Shown here: in pieces, positions 53,249 through 63,368 of the stretch | How the letters are laid out: each line of letters starts with the position of its first letter | Numbering within the stretch: position 1 is the first letter of the stretch | Source: Staphylococcus canis | GTDB taxonomy: Bacteria > Bacillota > Bacilli > Staphylococcales > Staphylococcaceae | Length of the DNA stretch: 64,000 nt | Assembly (NCBI RefSeq): GCF_016238445.1 | Contig: NZ_JABANU010000007.1 | Location: 1 to 64,000, forward strand | Direction of reading: 5' to 3' | Made by a program: the position numbers and the translations under genes | Notes under the pieces: generated by a model | The model's database searches: none | Told to the model about the DNA's origin: nothing | Seen by the model: only the letters and a program-made list of their open reading frames with translations

Positions 53249-53425
53249 CTATTTTTCAATTTTCTTGCCTGTAAATATAATTTCTTGTTTCAACACTTCA
53301 ACTTGCCCATCTGGACCTTCTTTAAATATAGGTTTCTCATATCGCTTCACAGGCATATATCCTTCTGACTTCATTCGTGCTAAACATTCGGTAATAGATT
53401 CGTTTTCTTGTACTTTAAATTTCAT
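53249..53425 (-). CDS. NETI-motif small protein
   Basis: 58 aa. The conserved segment [20 protein letters not shown] corresponds to the NETI motif that names this Firmicutes family of unknown function. I use the ATG at 53425; another ATG three codons upstream lies within 3 nt of the AAAGG site. It overlaps the end of the UPF0316 gene by 11 nt, so translation is coupled. Confidence 0.85.
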   Translation of the reverse strand: MKFKVQENESITECLARMKSEGYMPVKRYEKPIFKEGPDGQVEVLKQEIIFTGKKIEK

Positions 53426-53984
53426 CCGTATCATACGCCTTTACTTTTTTACTACGTACACCTTTAACCCAGAATCCGCCATGAATTGTCCGTGGTTCAT
53501 ACGCAATTACGAAGGCTTTCGGGTCAAGTTGTTTAATTGTATCCATGAGTTTTAGTTCATAGCGTCTTGGTGTTAAGATTTGCATCACCAAACGATCTCC
53601 ATCACGACCATGCGCACCAAAGTGAGTGACACCGTATCCTAACTCTCTTAATTGTCTTGGTAAATCAAGCTCATAGTCAGCTGTTGTCACATTGACTACC
53701 GAATAACCTAGCGCTAATTTTTCTTCAATTTTCATCCCTACAATAATACCTACTGAAAAACCTAACGCATATGCGATGATATTGAGGAACTGATCAAGAC
53801 TTGACATTACCATTCCTAAACCAATTACATAAACTAACACTTCAACAAAACTTACTATAGCTGCAACATAGCGATAACCTTTAAGCGTTAGAATGACACG
53901 CATTGTTAAAGCTGTCACATATGCGACGTTAATAACAAATATCGCAATGAGCATCATCCAAGGGTTATCATTAATCCAACTCAT
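53415..53984 (-). CDS. UPF0316/DUF2179 membrane protein
   Basis: 189 aa. Three N-terminal membrane segments (about 9-85) with [16 protein letters not shown] are followed by a cytoplasmic DUF2179 domain with [26 protein letters not shown]. This domain is related to those thought to bind small ligands in YitT-type proteins. Start at 53984 with GAGG 7 nt upstream; an ATG four codons earlier overlaps this site. Function unknown. Confidence 0.88.
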   Translation of the reverse strand: MSWINDNPWMMLIAIFVINVAYVTALTMRVILTLKGYRYVAAIVSFVEVLVYVIGLGMVMSSLDQFLNIIAYALGFSVGIIVGMKIEEKLALGYSVVNVTTADYELDLPRQLRELGYGVTHFGAHGRDGDRLVMQILTPRRYELKLMDTIKQLDPKAFVIAYEPRTIHGGFWVKGVRSKKVKAYDTDEI

Positions 53985-54065
53985 ATAGAACCTCATTTCA
54001 TTTTCTAATTATGGGCTTACATATAGATAAAAGCGTGATTTTAAAAAGTTAAAGCAAACTTATCA

Positions 54066-54135
54066 ATAAAGAGTGAAGTAGTCATTCATGTTGCGCATAA
54101 TTAGGAATTATCTCAATCTCATTTTCACTCTTTAT
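54066..54135 (-). terminator. Probable terminator of pncB-nadE
   Basis: Perfect 12-bp stem: ATAAAGAGTGAA (54066-54077) with TTCACTCTTTAT (54124-54135) and a 46-nt loop. The T tract on the minus strand is short. Confidence 0.65.
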
Positions 54136-54173
54136 GCTTTAGTCTACGGTAGGCCTTTCATCATTATAAAGAC

Positions 54174-54995
54174 TTACTTTGGCCACGTAAAGCGTGTATA
54201 TGCTAACTCTCTTTTATGGGCATTTTTAATATAATGAGATTCAATCGCTTTAGCATCTTTAGAATTGACTTGTTTTCCTTCTAAATAATCATCAATAGCC
54301 TCATAAGTCACACCTAAAGCCTCTTCATCTGGAAGTTGTGGTTTCAAATCTTCTAAATCAGCAGTTGGTACTTTTTCATATAAATGCGGACTTGCCCCAA
54401 GTGCTTTAAGTAGCTGGCGTCCCTGTCTCTTATTTAGGCCAAATAATGGTGCGATATCTGCTGCACCGTCACCATACTTCGTGAAAAATCCAGTGACATT
54501 TTCAGCGGAATGGTCAGTTCCAACTACAATTCCACTAGTATTAGATGCAATCGCATATTGAACTTTCATACGCTCTCGTGCTTTCTCATTTCCTTTTTGA
54601 AAATCTGTCAGTGTAATGCCCGATGCTTCTAAAGCACTCACACTTTGACCGACAGCGGGCTTAATGTTTACAGTAACAACACGGTCAGGCTGAATAAATT
54701 CCAATGCATCTTCTACTTCATCTGCATCTTTTTGGACACCGTATGGTAATTTCACAGCTATAAATTCATATTTTTGAGACTCAGATGCATTGAGCTCATT
54801 GACTGCTAATTGTACAAGCTTACCCGCAAGCGTAGAATCTTGACCACCAGAAATACCAAGCACAAGTGATTGAATAAAACTGTGACTTTGTACATAATGT
54901 TTAATAAAATTTTTAATCGCTTCAATCGTTTCATGGCTATCAATTTCTGGTTGTACTTTCATTTCCTTCACAATTATCTTTTGTAAATCAGTCAT
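54174..54995 (-). CDS. nadE: Ammonia-dependent NAD synthetase
   Basis: 273 aa, the usual size. The PP-loop [12 protein letters not shown] binds ATP, and [23 protein letters not shown] and [15 protein letters not shown] are NadE signatures. It amidates nicotinate adenine dinucleotide to NAD. The start overlaps the pncB end by 8 nt, with GGAGG inside pncB, so salvage and amidation steps are coupled. Confidence 0.96.
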   Translation of the reverse strand: MTDLQKIIVKEMKVQPEIDSHETIEAIKNFIKHYVQSHSFIQSLVLGISGGQDSTLAGKLVQLAVNELNASESQKYEFIAVKLPYGVQKDADEVEDALEFIQPDRVVTVNIKPAVGQSVSALEASGITLTDFQKGNEKARERMKVQYAIASNTSGIVVGTDHSAENVTGFFTKYGDGAADIAPLFGLNKRQGRQLLKALGASPHLYEKVPTADLEDLKPQLPDEEALGVTYEAIDDYLEGKQVNSKDAKAIESHYIKNAHKRELAYTRFTWPK

Positions 54996-56457
54996 GCTCT
55001 TCCTCCATCTCTTTTACATTTTCAGCAACTTCAAAAATACGTTTTTGTTTATTTTCCCAACAAGCCGTACTTAAATCGACTGGGTACTCTTCTGGATTGA
55101 GATAACGTTTGTTTTCTTCCCAAAGTAAGTTCAGATTATCTTGTAAGTAAGTTTGTGCTTCTTTTTCTGAAGGAAGCTCATAGACAAGCTCACCATTCAC
55201 AAATATATCATGATGCAAATCAATTGCTTTGAATGATTTTATCCATTTCATTTTGTAAGTATGGATAGGATGGAACATTTTAAGTCTATCTTGTGCGCCT
55301 GGATTTTCATGTTCTAAAGCAATATAATCTCCTTCAGACTTGTTCGTTTTCGTATTGATAATACGGTATACTCTCTTTTTACCTGGTGTTGTAACTTTTT
55401 CAGCATTATTTGATAATTTAATACGATCCACTAATACTCCAGAATCATCTTCAACAGCTACCATTTTATAAACGGCACCTAATGCTGGTTGTTGATAGGC
55501 AGTGATGAGCTTAGTTCCTACACCCCATGAATCAACCGTTGCACCTTGTGCTTTTAAACTCGTGATTGTTTCTTCATCTAAATCATTTGAAGCGATGATT
55601 TTTGCATCTTTAAATCCAGCGTCATCTAACATTTTGCGTGCAGCTTTAGATAAGTACGCAATATCACCAGAATCTAATCGAATACCAATAAAATTAATAC
55701 TATCTCCTAGCTCTTTTGCTACACGAATTGCATTTGGTACACCTGACTTTAACGTATGGAATGTATCGACTAAAAATACACAATCTTTATGTCTTTCAGC
55801 ATATTTTTTAAATGCTACATATTCATCACCATAAGTCTGAACAAATGCATGTGCATGTGTACCAGAAACTGGAATATCAAATAATTTTCCTGCTCGTACA
55901 TTACTTGTGGAATCAAACCCACCAATAATCGCAGCACGCGCCCCCCAAATTGCTGCATCTAATTCATGCGCACGACGTGTACCGAACTCCATTAACGTAT
56001 CATTTGCTGCCACTTGCTTAATTAAACTCGCTTTTGTAGATATTAACGTTTGGAAATTAATAATGTTTAGTAAAGCCGTCTCAATTAATTGTGCTTGAAT
56101 AAGTGGCGCTTCAACGCGAATGAGTGGTTCATTATTAAAACATAACTCTCCTTCTTGCATAGAACGAATATTTCCAGTAAATTTAAGTTCTTTAAGATAT
56201 GCTAAAAAATCTTCCTGATAGCCTATAGAACGTAAATATTCAATGTCCGTTTCTGAAAAATGTAAGTTTTGGATAAATTCAATCACTCTTCTCAAACCAT
56301 TAAATACAGCATACCCGCTTCCAAAAGGCATATTTCTAAAATATAAGTCAAATACAGCAGTTTTTTCATGAATATTATCAAACCAGTAAGATTCCGCCAT
56401 ATTAATTTGATATAAATCGTTATGCAACATTAAACTATCATCATTAAATTGATACAT
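54988..56457 (-). CDS. pncB: Nicotinate phosphoribosyltransferase
   Basis: 489 aa. It makes nicotinate mononucleotide from nicotinate and PRPP. Seen are [31 protein letters not shown] and the ribose-phosphate site [14 protein letters not shown]. The start was set at the second of two adjacent ATG codons, well spaced from AAGGAG. The length equals that of the S. aureus protein as I recall it. Confidence 0.95.
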   Translation of the reverse strand: MYQFNDDSLMLHNDLYQINMAESYWFDNIHEKTAVFDLYFRNMPFGSGYAVFNGLRRVIEFIQNLHFSETDIEYLRSIGYQEDFLAYLKELKFTGNIRSMQEGELCFNNEPLIRVEAPLIQAQLIETALLNIINFQTLISTKASLIKQVAANDTLMEFGTRRAHELDAAIWGARAAIIGGFDSTSNVRAGKLFDIPVSGTHAHAFVQTYGDEYVAFKKYAERHKDCVFLVDTFHTLKSGVPNAIRVAKELGDSINFIGIRLDSGDIAYLSKAARKMLDDAGFKDAKIIASNDLDEETITSLKAQGATVDSWGVGTKLITAYQQPALGAVYKMVAVEDDSGVLVDRIKLSNNAEKVTTPGKKRVYRIINTKTNKSEGDYIALEHENPGAQDRLKMFHPIHTYKMKWIKSFKAIDLHHDIFVNGELVYELPSEKEAQTYLQDNLNLLWEENKRYLNPEEYPVDLSTACWENKQKRIFEVAENVKEMEEEHD

Positions 56458-56738
56458 CATTTTCTCCTTCAACCCTCATAAACATTTATTAAGATATCAC
56501 AATAGTAACATATTTATTCTGTAACTGCCGTTTTAATCATATGTATATTCATATTATACTTGGCTTTAATTTCTACACCCTTGAAAATGATTGATTTATA
56601 TTTTTCTATGAAATGTTCTAAGAATTTGTGACAAATTTTTAAAATGTTAACAGTAAATAACGCTAAAAGAAAAGAAAACATTGTTATTTCCTATTATCAT
56701 GAATTGAAATTGAATATAATAATGGTGAGGTGAGCACA

Positions 56739-57815
56739 ATGTTTAGTCAGGCAAAACAGTTTATTGAACAAATGTATCATGAACTTGGCAAATCACATGA
56801 ATCCTGTCAGAAGAGACTTGAGGAAATCAAGCATGAGATTCATTCAACTGGCACATATCATCATACAACAGAAGAATTAACATACGGTGCGAAAATGGCG
56901 TGGCGTCATTCTAATCGATGTATTGGACGCTTATTTTGGGAACGCTTAATTGTTAATGATGCAAGACATATTAAGGATGAAGAAGCATTTATTGACTCTA
57001 TACATCACCATTTATCTTATGCGACAAACAATGGTCGTATTCGCCCGTTTATTACAATATATGCTCAATCAGAAGACGATGGACCTAAAATTTATAATAA
57101 TCAATTGATACGTTATGCAGGTTATCCACATGCCGGCGATCCTTCTGAGCGTCAAGTGACCCAACTTGCTGAGCATTTAGGTTGGCGTGGTCAAGGGACA
57201 CACTTTGATGTACTGCCACTTATATATAAACTGCCAAACCAACCTATGAAATTTCATGAATACCCAAAATCACTCGTTAAAGAAGTACCAATAAGTCACT
57301 CTCGTTTTCCAAAAGTGAAAGAACTTGGGTTCAAATGGTATGCGGTGCCTATCATTTCAAGTATGGATCTTAGAATTGGGGGTATTACCTATCCTACAGT
57401 GCCATTTAATGGTTGGTATATGGTTAACGAAATTGCAGTACGTAACTTTACAGATACGTATCGCTATGATTTATTACCGCAATTTGCAGAGGCAATGGGA
57501 TTTGAGGATCTTAAAAATAATACATTTAATCGAGACCGTGTACTCGTTGAAATCAATGATGCTGTCTATCAATCATTTAAATCAGAAGGGGTTTCAATTG
57601 TTGATCATTTAACCGCTTCTAAACAATTCGAACAATTTGAAAAGAACGAAAAAGATCATGGCCGAACAGTAACTGGTAAATGGTCGTGGCTCGCTCCACC
57701 ATTGTCGCCAAGTTTAACTTCTAATTATCATCATGGCTATGATAATACTGTTAGAGAACCCAACTTTTTTTATAAAAATAAAAAATCAGAAAGTTCTGGC
57801 TGTCCATTTCATTAA
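56739..57815 (+). CDS. nos: Nitric oxide synthase, oxygenase domain
   Basis: 358 aa, the same as S. aureus NOS. It oxidises arginine to citrulline and NO. The haem-ligating Cys61 is in [13 protein letters not shown]; the arginine site Glu lies in [14 protein letters not shown]. There is no reductase domain, so electrons come from other flavoproteins. In staphylococci it supports oxidative-stress resistance and respiration. Start at 56739 with GAGGTGA. The 266-bp gap to pncB holds both divergent promoters and nothing else recognised. Confidence 0.96.
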   Translation: MFSQAKQFIEQMYHELGKSHESCQKRLEEIKHEIHSTGTYHHTTEELTYGAKMAWRHSNRCIGRLFWERLIVNDARHIKDEEAFIDSIHHHLSYATNNGRIRPFITIYAQSEDDGPKIYNNQLIRYAGYPHAGDPSERQVTQLAEHLGWRGQGTHFDVLPLIYKLPNQPMKFHEYPKSLVKEVPISHSRFPKVKELGFKWYAVPIISSMDLRIGGITYPTVPFNGWYMVNEIAVRNFTDTYRYDLLPQFAEAMGFEDLKNNTFNRDRVLVEINDAVYQSFKSEGVSIVDHLTASKQFEQFEKNEKDHGRTVTGKWSWLAPPLSPSLTSNYHHGYDNTVREPNFFYKNKKSESSGCPFH

Positions 57816-57860
57816 TCTCATGTAAAATAAATGAAAAAGTAATTGATGAGGAGGAAATAT

Positions 57861-58673
57861 ATGCAGTTATACTATCTTGGACCCTTAGGTACTTTTTCAT
57901 ACTTAGCCGCGCAACAATATGTTAATGATAATCAACACCAATCCGTTACACTTTCACCTCAAGACAGCTTATATGAAGTGATAGCATCATTAAATCAACA
58001 AGAAGATGCTTTGGCCATTGTGCCCATTGAAAATGCAATCGAAGGTACAATTAATGTGGTTGCAGATACGATTATTCATCAAAATGTAAGTGTCATCAGT
58101 GAAGTAACACTAAAGGTGGCTTTAGCCCTTTATGGACAACCAAATCAATCCTTTAACGACATGACACACGTTGCGTCTATTGATCCCGCAATTAGTCAAG
58201 CTCAACAACTCATTCGACACCATCAATTTGATATTATTAATACAACAAGTACTATTGCAGCGCTTTCATATATTAATCATCATACGGGAGCGATTGCGCC
58301 ATTGGGAAGCGGAGAGTTATACGGTTACACTCCACTTAAAACTCATATTGAAGATTCACCACATAATATGACACGATTTCTAGTATTAAGGAACAATATG
58401 AATGCTACTGTACAGACAGGTCGCGAATGTTTATTAGTAATTACACCAACATATGATAAGCCAGGGTTACTTGCGAGTATTTTAAATACATTTTATTTAT
58501 TTAATATCAACTTAAAATGGATAGCTTCGCGTCCTCTTAAAACGAAATTAGGAATGTATCGATTTTTTGTACAAGCTGAGGACATTGATGACGACGTTTT
58601 AGAAAAAATATTTACTATTTTAGAAACGTTAGATTTTGAAATCTTACTGCTTGGTCGGTTTGATTCACATTAA
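57861..58673 (+). CDS. pheA: Prephenate dehydratase
   Basis: 270 aa. The catalytic domain has YLGPLGTFSYLAA, VPIENAIEGTINVVADTI and the T-R-F motif in NMTRFLVL; the C-terminal ACT domain (about 190-265) with KPGLLASILNTFYLFNINLKWIASRP binds phenylalanine for feedback control. It makes phenylpyruvate. The ATG at 57861 follows GAGGAGG, 45 bp after nos in the same direction, an arrangement also found in S. aureus. Confidence 0.94.
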   Translation: MQLYYLGPLGTFSYLAAQQYVNDNQHQSVTLSPQDSLYEVIASLNQQEDALAIVPIENAIEGTINVVADTIIHQNVSVISEVTLKVALALYGQPNQSFNDMTHVASIDPAISQAQQLIRHHQFDIINTTSTIAALSYINHHTGAIAPLGSGELYGYTPLKTHIEDSPHNMTRFLVLRNNMNATVQTGRECLLVITPTYDKPGLLASILNTFYLFNINLKWIASRPLKTKLGMYRFFVQAEDIDDDVLEKIFTILETLDFEILLLGRFDSH

Positions 58674-58680
58674 AAACTAA

Positions 58681-58765
58681 AAGCGATTAAGAGTACATGG
58701 AAATACAAACAAGTGTAGAGAATGTTTGTACTATTTCCCCTATATCTTAACCGCTTTATTTTTTA
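58681..58765. terminator. Long two-tier terminator after pheA
   Basis: Outer arms AAGCGATTAAGA (58681-58692) and TCTTAACCGCTT (58745-58756) pair at 11 of 12 positions; the inner stem pairs GGAAATACAAACA (58699-58711) with TGTTTGTACTATTTCC (58723-58738). ATTTTTTT follows on the plus strand; a weaker T run exists for the convergent gene. Confidence 0.82.
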
Positions 58766-58773
58766 TTAATACA

Positions 58774-59886
58774 TTATATTGATTTTGTATTTGAAGTAAT
58801 GCGCTTGTTTTCAACGTGTAATTGATTGAGAGGTGGTAATTGACTATTTTGTATGATCTCTACATCTTTAACAGCCGTTAACTGTATTGGACCATTCTCT
58901 CCCAAGAATACATTCCGTATTATGTTGACATCATGATGAGGTGCTATTTTATGGCTTCGTATATGCAATACATCTAATGATTTACATTCTACGAAGATAT
59001 TTTGTAATACATCAAAATGATTACCACCTTGTCTCCCCGTTTGTTGACCATCAAGACTATGCATATTTTTCCCTTTATACACACCCAAATAGCGAATCCC
59101 CCCAGCGCAGTTTATAAATACATTATCCTTTATAATGATATGTTTCCCTTTTAGAGGTGTTAGTGCATAGTCTTTGGTCTCTTCAAATATATTATTTTGT
59201 ATGATGATATTTTCATAATAATAATTTAACCGACTAGCGTGTGATCCAATCGCTCGATTCCATGAGTGCATCACGCCTTCTTTAGAACTTCCAAAGTAAC
59301 AATGCTCAATTAAGACATTGCGAGATATCGTACCATCATTCGCTCCGAATTTTGGAAATGCTCCTTTAACAAACATATCTAATTGAATCGTCTCAGAAAA
59401 CGAACGGTTTCCATTTACATCATAAAATCCTAAGAAATTACAATGATGAATATGTACTCCATCCAACCCACAAGCATCAATAGCATGCCCACCCACTACG
59501 TTTTTAAACGTCACAGCATCAATCTCTATATTTCGTGCATGTCCAATACTCATAGCCGTATTATTATAAGGACAATTATTTCCATTCATATCAAATGTTC
59601 CACCTCTAATTTTGATATGACTATTACCCTCATAACCGTAGTATCGTTTCAGGCTCGATCCATTTTTGATGAGCGCATCTCTTCCTACTCTTAAAAATAC
59701 AGCTTTATCATCTAAGATTAAGGTTGTACCTTCATAGATTTTTAAAGCCTTGCCAATATAATAAGTTCCTTCAGGAATATTGATTGTTACGGTCGCTCTT
59801 TTCCCTTTATTTAACGCACTTTGAATTGTAAGTGTATCTTTAATGGTTTTTGTTATCTTAACGAGTAAATTTAAGATTTTAATCAT
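58774..59886 (-). CDS. Right-handed parallel beta-helix (pectate-lyase-like) protein, unknown function
   Basis: 370 aa. After a short opening helix the sequence shows a pectate-lyase-3-like first coil (NIPEGTYYIGKALKIYEGTTL) and about ten beta-helix turns with repeating IxIxxxxF pattern, for example IEIDAVTFKNV, VHIHHCNFLGF, VLIEHCYFGSS, IIIQNNIFEET and IIIKDNVFIN. Several Asp and His residues cluster at 105-185. No signal peptide or sortase signal is visible, so it seems cytoplasmic, which is unusual for a carbohydrate-cleaving enzyme. AGGAGG lies 13 nt from the ATG, a wide spacing. It may be a polysaccharide lyase or epimerase relative; the substrate is unknown. Confidence 0.75.
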   Translation of the reverse strand: MIKILNLLVKITKTIKDTLTIQSALNKGKRATVTINIPEGTYYIGKALKIYEGTTLILDDKAVFLRVGRDALIKNGSSLKRYYGYEGNSHIKIRGGTFDMNGNNCPYNNTAMSIGHARNIEIDAVTFKNVVGGHAIDACGLDGVHIHHCNFLGFYDVNGNRSFSETIQLDMFVKGAFPKFGANDGTISRNVLIEHCYFGSSKEGVMHSWNRAIGSHASRLNYYYENIIIQNNIFEETKDYALTPLKGKHIIIKDNVFINCAGGIRYLGVYKGKNMHSLDGQQTGRQGGNHFDVLQNIFVECKSLDVLHIRSHKIAPHHDVNIIRNVFLGENGPIQLTAVKDVEIIQNSQLPPLNQLHVENKRITSNTKSI

Positions 59887-59976
59887 ACTATTGTAGAAAC
59901 CTCCTCTATTTAGGTTATACTATTAATAATATTGTATTTACTTATTTAATTCCATATTTTTCAGGAGGGGGATATT

Positions 59977-60528
59977 ATGTCAAAAAAAGCTTTAATTGTT
60001 GTTGATTATTCATATGATTTTGTCGCAACTGATGGTAAGTTAACTTGTGGTGAGCCTGGTCAAGCAATAGAACCATTCATTTTAGACCGCATTCAACACT
60101 ACCATGATGCAAATGATCCTATTTTCTTCATGATGGACTTACATTACGAAAATGATCCTTATCACCCAGAATCTAAAACTTTCCCACCACATAATATTGA
60201 ACATACAAAGGGTAGAGAACTATATCATAAAGTAGGAGAAAAGTACGAAGAAATTAAAGATGATTCACATGTTTTCTTTTTAGATAAAAGACGTTTTGAT
60301 GCTTTCTACGGTACACCACTAGATAGTCTCCTTCGCGAAAGAAATATCGATACAGTAGAAATTGTTGGTGTTTGTACTGATATTTGTATTCTACACACAG
60401 CGACGAGCGCTTATAACTTAGACTATCAGCTGATAATTCCTAAAAATGGTGTAGCATCATTCGATTTAACAGGTCACGATTGGGCGCTTACACATTTTAA
60501 AAATACATTGGGCGCACAGGTAGAATAA
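59977..60528 (+). CDS. Isochorismatase family cysteine hydrolase (nicotinamidase-like)
   Basis: 183 aa. Triad residues: Asp in VVDYSYDFV, Lys in FLDKRRFDAF and Cys in EIVGVCTDICILHTA, with a cis-peptide region before it. The metal-binding D-x-H pattern appears in DLHYENDPYHPES. Nicotinamidase activity would fit with pncB and nadE nearby, but the assignment is inferred. Start after AGGAGGGG. Confidence 0.85.
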   Translation: MSKKALIVVDYSYDFVATDGKLTCGEPGQAIEPFILDRIQHYHDANDPIFFMMDLHYENDPYHPESKTFPPHNIEHTKGRELYHKVGEKYEEIKDDSHVFFLDKRRFDAFYGTPLDSLLRERNIDTVEIVGVCTDICILHTATSAYNLDYQLIIPKNGVASFDLTGHDWALTHFKNTLGAQVE

Positions 60529-60588
60529 ATTTCATATGACATGATAAAATAGAATTCAATCAAACAATAAACATAAGGAGATTTTATA

Positions 60589-61512
60589 ATGACAACATAT
60601 ATTTTCGGTCATAAAAACCCAGATACAGATGCAATTTCTTCTGCTATTATTATGGGAGATTTTGAAAAGCTTAATGGTAACTCAGAAGCTAAAGCTTATC
60701 GCTTAGGCGATGTGGGTGCTGAAACAAAATATGCACTAGATTACTTCAAAGTTGAAGCACCTACTCTATTAACTGATGATTTAACTGATCAAGACGTTAT
60801 TTTAGTGGATCATAATGAGTTTCAACAAAGTGCAGATTCAATTGATAAAGCTGTAATTAAACATGTTATCGATCACCATCGTATTGCAAACTTCGAAACT
60901 GCAACACCTTTATATTACAGAGCTGAGCCTGTTGGTTGTACAGCTACTATCTTATACAAAATGTATAATGAGCAAAACTTAGAGATTAAACCTGAGATTG
61001 CTGGATTAATGTTATCAGCTATTATTTCAGATAGTTTATTATTCAAATCACCAACATGTACTGAGCAAGATGTTGAAGCTGCAAAAGCAGTAGCTAAAAT
61101 TGCAAATGTAGATATAGATGCATATGGCTTAGATATGTTAAAAGCTGGTGCTTCAACAACAGACAAATCAGAAAAAGATTTACTTGAAGCAGATGCAAAA
61201 TCTTTTAATATGGGAAATCATGTTGTACGAATTGCACAGGTTAATACTGTAGATATTGAAGAAGTCATTGACCGTCAAGAAGCACTTGAAAATGAAATGA
61301 ACAAAGTAAGTGCAGAAGAAGGTTATGATGCGTTTGTTTTAGTAGTTACTGATATTTTAAACAGTGATTCAAAAATCTTAGTAACAGGTGCACAAAAAGA
61401 AAAAATTGGTCAAGCCTTTAATGTACAACTTGAAAATAACACAGCATTCTTACCAAATGTAGTTTCACGTAAAAAACAAATCGTACCACCTATTACTGAT
61501 ATTTTATCATAG
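60589..61512 (+). CDS. ppaC: Manganese-dependent inorganic pyrophosphatase (family II)
   Basis: 307 aa DHH-family enzyme. Metal ligands are in FGHKNPDTDAISSA, VDHNEFQQS and VIDHHRI; the C-terminal DHHA2 domain has the substrate-binding SRKKQIVPP. It hydrolyses pyrophosphate from biosynthetic reactions. AAGGAG precedes the ATG. It is followed by the GNAT gene 27 bp on. Confidence 0.95.
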   Translation: MTTYIFGHKNPDTDAISSAIIMGDFEKLNGNSEAKAYRLGDVGAETKYALDYFKVEAPTLLTDDLTDQDVILVDHNEFQQSADSIDKAVIKHVIDHHRIANFETATPLYYRAEPVGCTATILYKMYNEQNLEIKPEIAGLMLSAIISDSLLFKSPTCTEQDVEAAKAVAKIANVDIDAYGLDMLKAGASTTDKSEKDLLEADAKSFNMGNHVVRIAQVNTVDIEEVIDRQEALENEMNKVSAEEGYDAFVLVVTDILNSDSKILVTGAQKEKIGQAFNVQLENNTAFLPNVVSRKKQIVPPITDILS

Positions 61513-61539
61513 GTTCGATATATTAAAGGAGCGATGATG

Positions 61540-61824
61540 ATGACACATACTATTCATGAAGGTTCAAATTCTTTTTACATCGGTGAAAATGAAAAACGTG
61601 CAATCGCTGAGATTACTTATGTCTATCGTGATGATCATACGATTGATGTTAATCATACCTTTGTTGATCCATCTCTTAGAGGTGGCGGTGTAGCAAGACA
61701 ATTATTCGATAAAGTTATTGAAAAAGCACGTAATGAAAATTTAAAAATTATTCCTACTTGCTCATATGTCTATACACAGTTCGAAAAAAATCCTGATTTA
61801 GCTGATTTAAGAGCTAATCGTTAA
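61540..61824 (+). CDS. YjdJ-type GNAT-like N-acetyltransferase
   Basis: 94 aa minimal GNAT domain. The acetyl-CoA pyrophosphate loop is LRGGGVARQLFDKVIE and the end reads IIPTCSYVYTQFEKNPDL, with a conserved Cys. This small class lacks the N-terminal strands of full GNAT enzymes. Three ATG codons in a row open the gene; I use the third, best spaced from AAAGGAG. Co-transcribed with ppaC. Confidence 0.85.
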   Translation: MTHTIHEGSNSFYIGENEKRAIAEITYVYRDDHTIDVNHTFVDPSLRGGGVARQLFDKVIEKARNENLKIIPTCSYVYTQFEKNPDLADLRANR

Positions 61825-61852
61825 TATCAAGTTTAGAAAAAATATGACGATT

Positions 61853-61908
61853 AAAGCGAGACTGATTGATTCTAGGTTCACATGATTTAGACAATCGTCT
61901 CGCTTTTT
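61853..61908 (+). terminator. Terminator of ppaC-GNAT unit
   Basis: Arms AAAGCGAGACTGATTG (61853-61868) and CAATCGTCTCGCTTT (61892-61906) pair with one bulge, followed by TTTTT. Confidence 0.87.
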
Positions 61909-61934
61909 AAACCGCTTAGGAAAGGAATTATATA

Positions 61935-63314
61935 ATGAATACTTATGATATATTGTTTGAGCAGTCACGTTCGTATTTTAAAACACATGAAACGAAATCT
62001 ATAAAGTTTCGAAAAAAACAACTTAAATTATTAGCTAAAAGTATAAAACAACACCAAGATGAATTATTAGAAGCACTTCATAAAGACCTTGGGAAAAATG
62101 ATGTTGAGGCATACGCGACAGAAATTGGTTATGTCTTGCATAATATTAAGCTTATACGTCAAAAGATTTCTAAATGGGCAAAGAAAAAAGCCGTTGATAC
62201 TCCTTTTTTCTTATTTCCTGCAAAAAGTTTCATAGTTAAAGAGCCGCTTGGGACTGTTTTAATTGTAGGACCATTTAACTATCCATTTCAACTTGTAATT
62301 GAACCACTTATCGGTGCAATTGCAGCTGGAAATACTGTTATCTTGAAACCATCAGAACTCACACCACATGTTAGTCAAGTACTCGAAAAAATTATTACAC
62401 AAACTTTTGACCCAAAGTATATTTCTATCGTTCAAGGCGATGCGTCAGTATTACAATCTCTTTTAACATTACCTTTTGATCATATTTTCTTTACAGGCAG
62501 TCAACGTGTTGGACAAATTGTTTATGAAGCTGCAAGTAAGCATCTTACACCCGTAACATTAGAATTAGGTGGCAAATCACCAACAATTATTGATAAAACT
62601 GCAAACTTAAAAGTAGCAAGTGAACGTATTTGTTTCGGAAAGTTCATGAATACTGGACAAACTTGTGTGGCTCCAGATTATATATTAATAGATGAATCTG
62701 TACGCCACGACTTTATTCAATCTCTAAAAAGAACAATTACTGAGTTTTACGGAAAATATCCTAAGAATAGTGCGGACTTTGGTCGAATTGTTAATGATAA
62801 ACATTTTAAACGCCTAAACCATCTCATTCAAACCCATAAACATCAGATTATTTTTGGCGGTGAGACTGATCAAAGTGATTTATATATTGCGCCAACACTC
62901 ATGGATCACATCCATCCTGACGATCTTATCATGCAAGATGAAATATTCGGACCTATCCTGCCCGTTATGACTTATAAACATTTAGATGAGGCGATAGACT
63001 TTGTCCAAAGTCGACCAAAGCCATTATCACTGTACTTATTTAGTGAAGATGAAAATGTTTCAAACCGTGTGATGAATGAATTATCCTTTGGAAGTGGCGC
63101 TATCAATGACACCGTGCTACAACTTGCAAATCCGAATTTACCGTTTGGTGGTGTCGGTCAATCTGGTATTGGACGTTATCATGGGCGATATTCATTTGAC
63201 ACGTTCACTCATGAAAAACCTTATATTTTTAAATCAACAAAACTGGAAACGGCTATTTTATTCCCACCATACAAAGGAAAACTAAAATACATTAAACAAA
63301 TCTTCAAACATTAA
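61935..63314 (+). CDS. aldH: Aldehyde dehydrogenase (class 3-like, AldH)
   Basis: 459 aa NAD(P)-dependent dehydrogenase. The catalytic Cys is in NTGQTCVAPDYIL, the general base Glu in TLELGGKSPTI, and the cofactor fold GSQRVGQIVYEAA. The early part resembles fatty-aldehyde dehydrogenases (VGPFNYPFQLVIEPLIGAIAAGN). The C-terminus is basic and moderately hydrophobic, which could favour membrane contact. Substrate range is unknown. The start follows GGAAAGG, close behind the terminator. Confidence 0.9.
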   Translation: MNTYDILFEQSRSYFKTHETKSIKFRKKQLKLLAKSIKQHQDELLEALHKDLGKNDVEAYATEIGYVLHNIKLIRQKISKWAKKKAVDTPFFLFPAKSFIVKEPLGTVLIVGPFNYPFQLVIEPLIGAIAAGNTVILKPSELTPHVSQVLEKIITQTFDPKYISIVQGDASVLQSLLTLPFDHIFFTGSQRVGQIVYEAASKHLTPVTLELGGKSPTIIDKTANLKVASERICFGKFMNTGQTCVAPDYILIDESVRHDFIQSLKRTITEFYGKYPKNSADFGRIVNDKHFKRLNHLIQTHKHQIIFGGETDQSDLYIAPTLMDHIHPDDLIMQDEIFGPILPVMTYKHLDEAIDFVQSRPKPLSLYLFSEDENVSNRVMNELSFGSGAINDTVLQLANPNLPFGGVGQSGIGRYHGRYSFDTFTHEKPYIFKSTKLETAILFPPYKGKLKYIKQIFKH

Positions 63315-63363
63315 AAAAATCGGAATTGGTGATTGATCTAATTTCAATTCACTCAATTCCGAT
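63313..63363 (-). terminator. Terminator of the lactonase gene
   Basis: Arms ATCGGAATTG (63319-63328) and CAATTCCGAT (63354-63363), perfect 10-bp stem, followed on the minus strand by a run of seven T (63319-63313). It may also stop aldH readthrough. Confidence 0.82.
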
Positions 63364-63368
63364 ATGAT

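Noticed and set aside
53174-53555. Plus-strand ORFs across the NETI gene and its terminator
   Set aside because: They are antisense to conserved NETI and UPF0316 genes, lack ribosome sites, and run through a long terminator hairpin.
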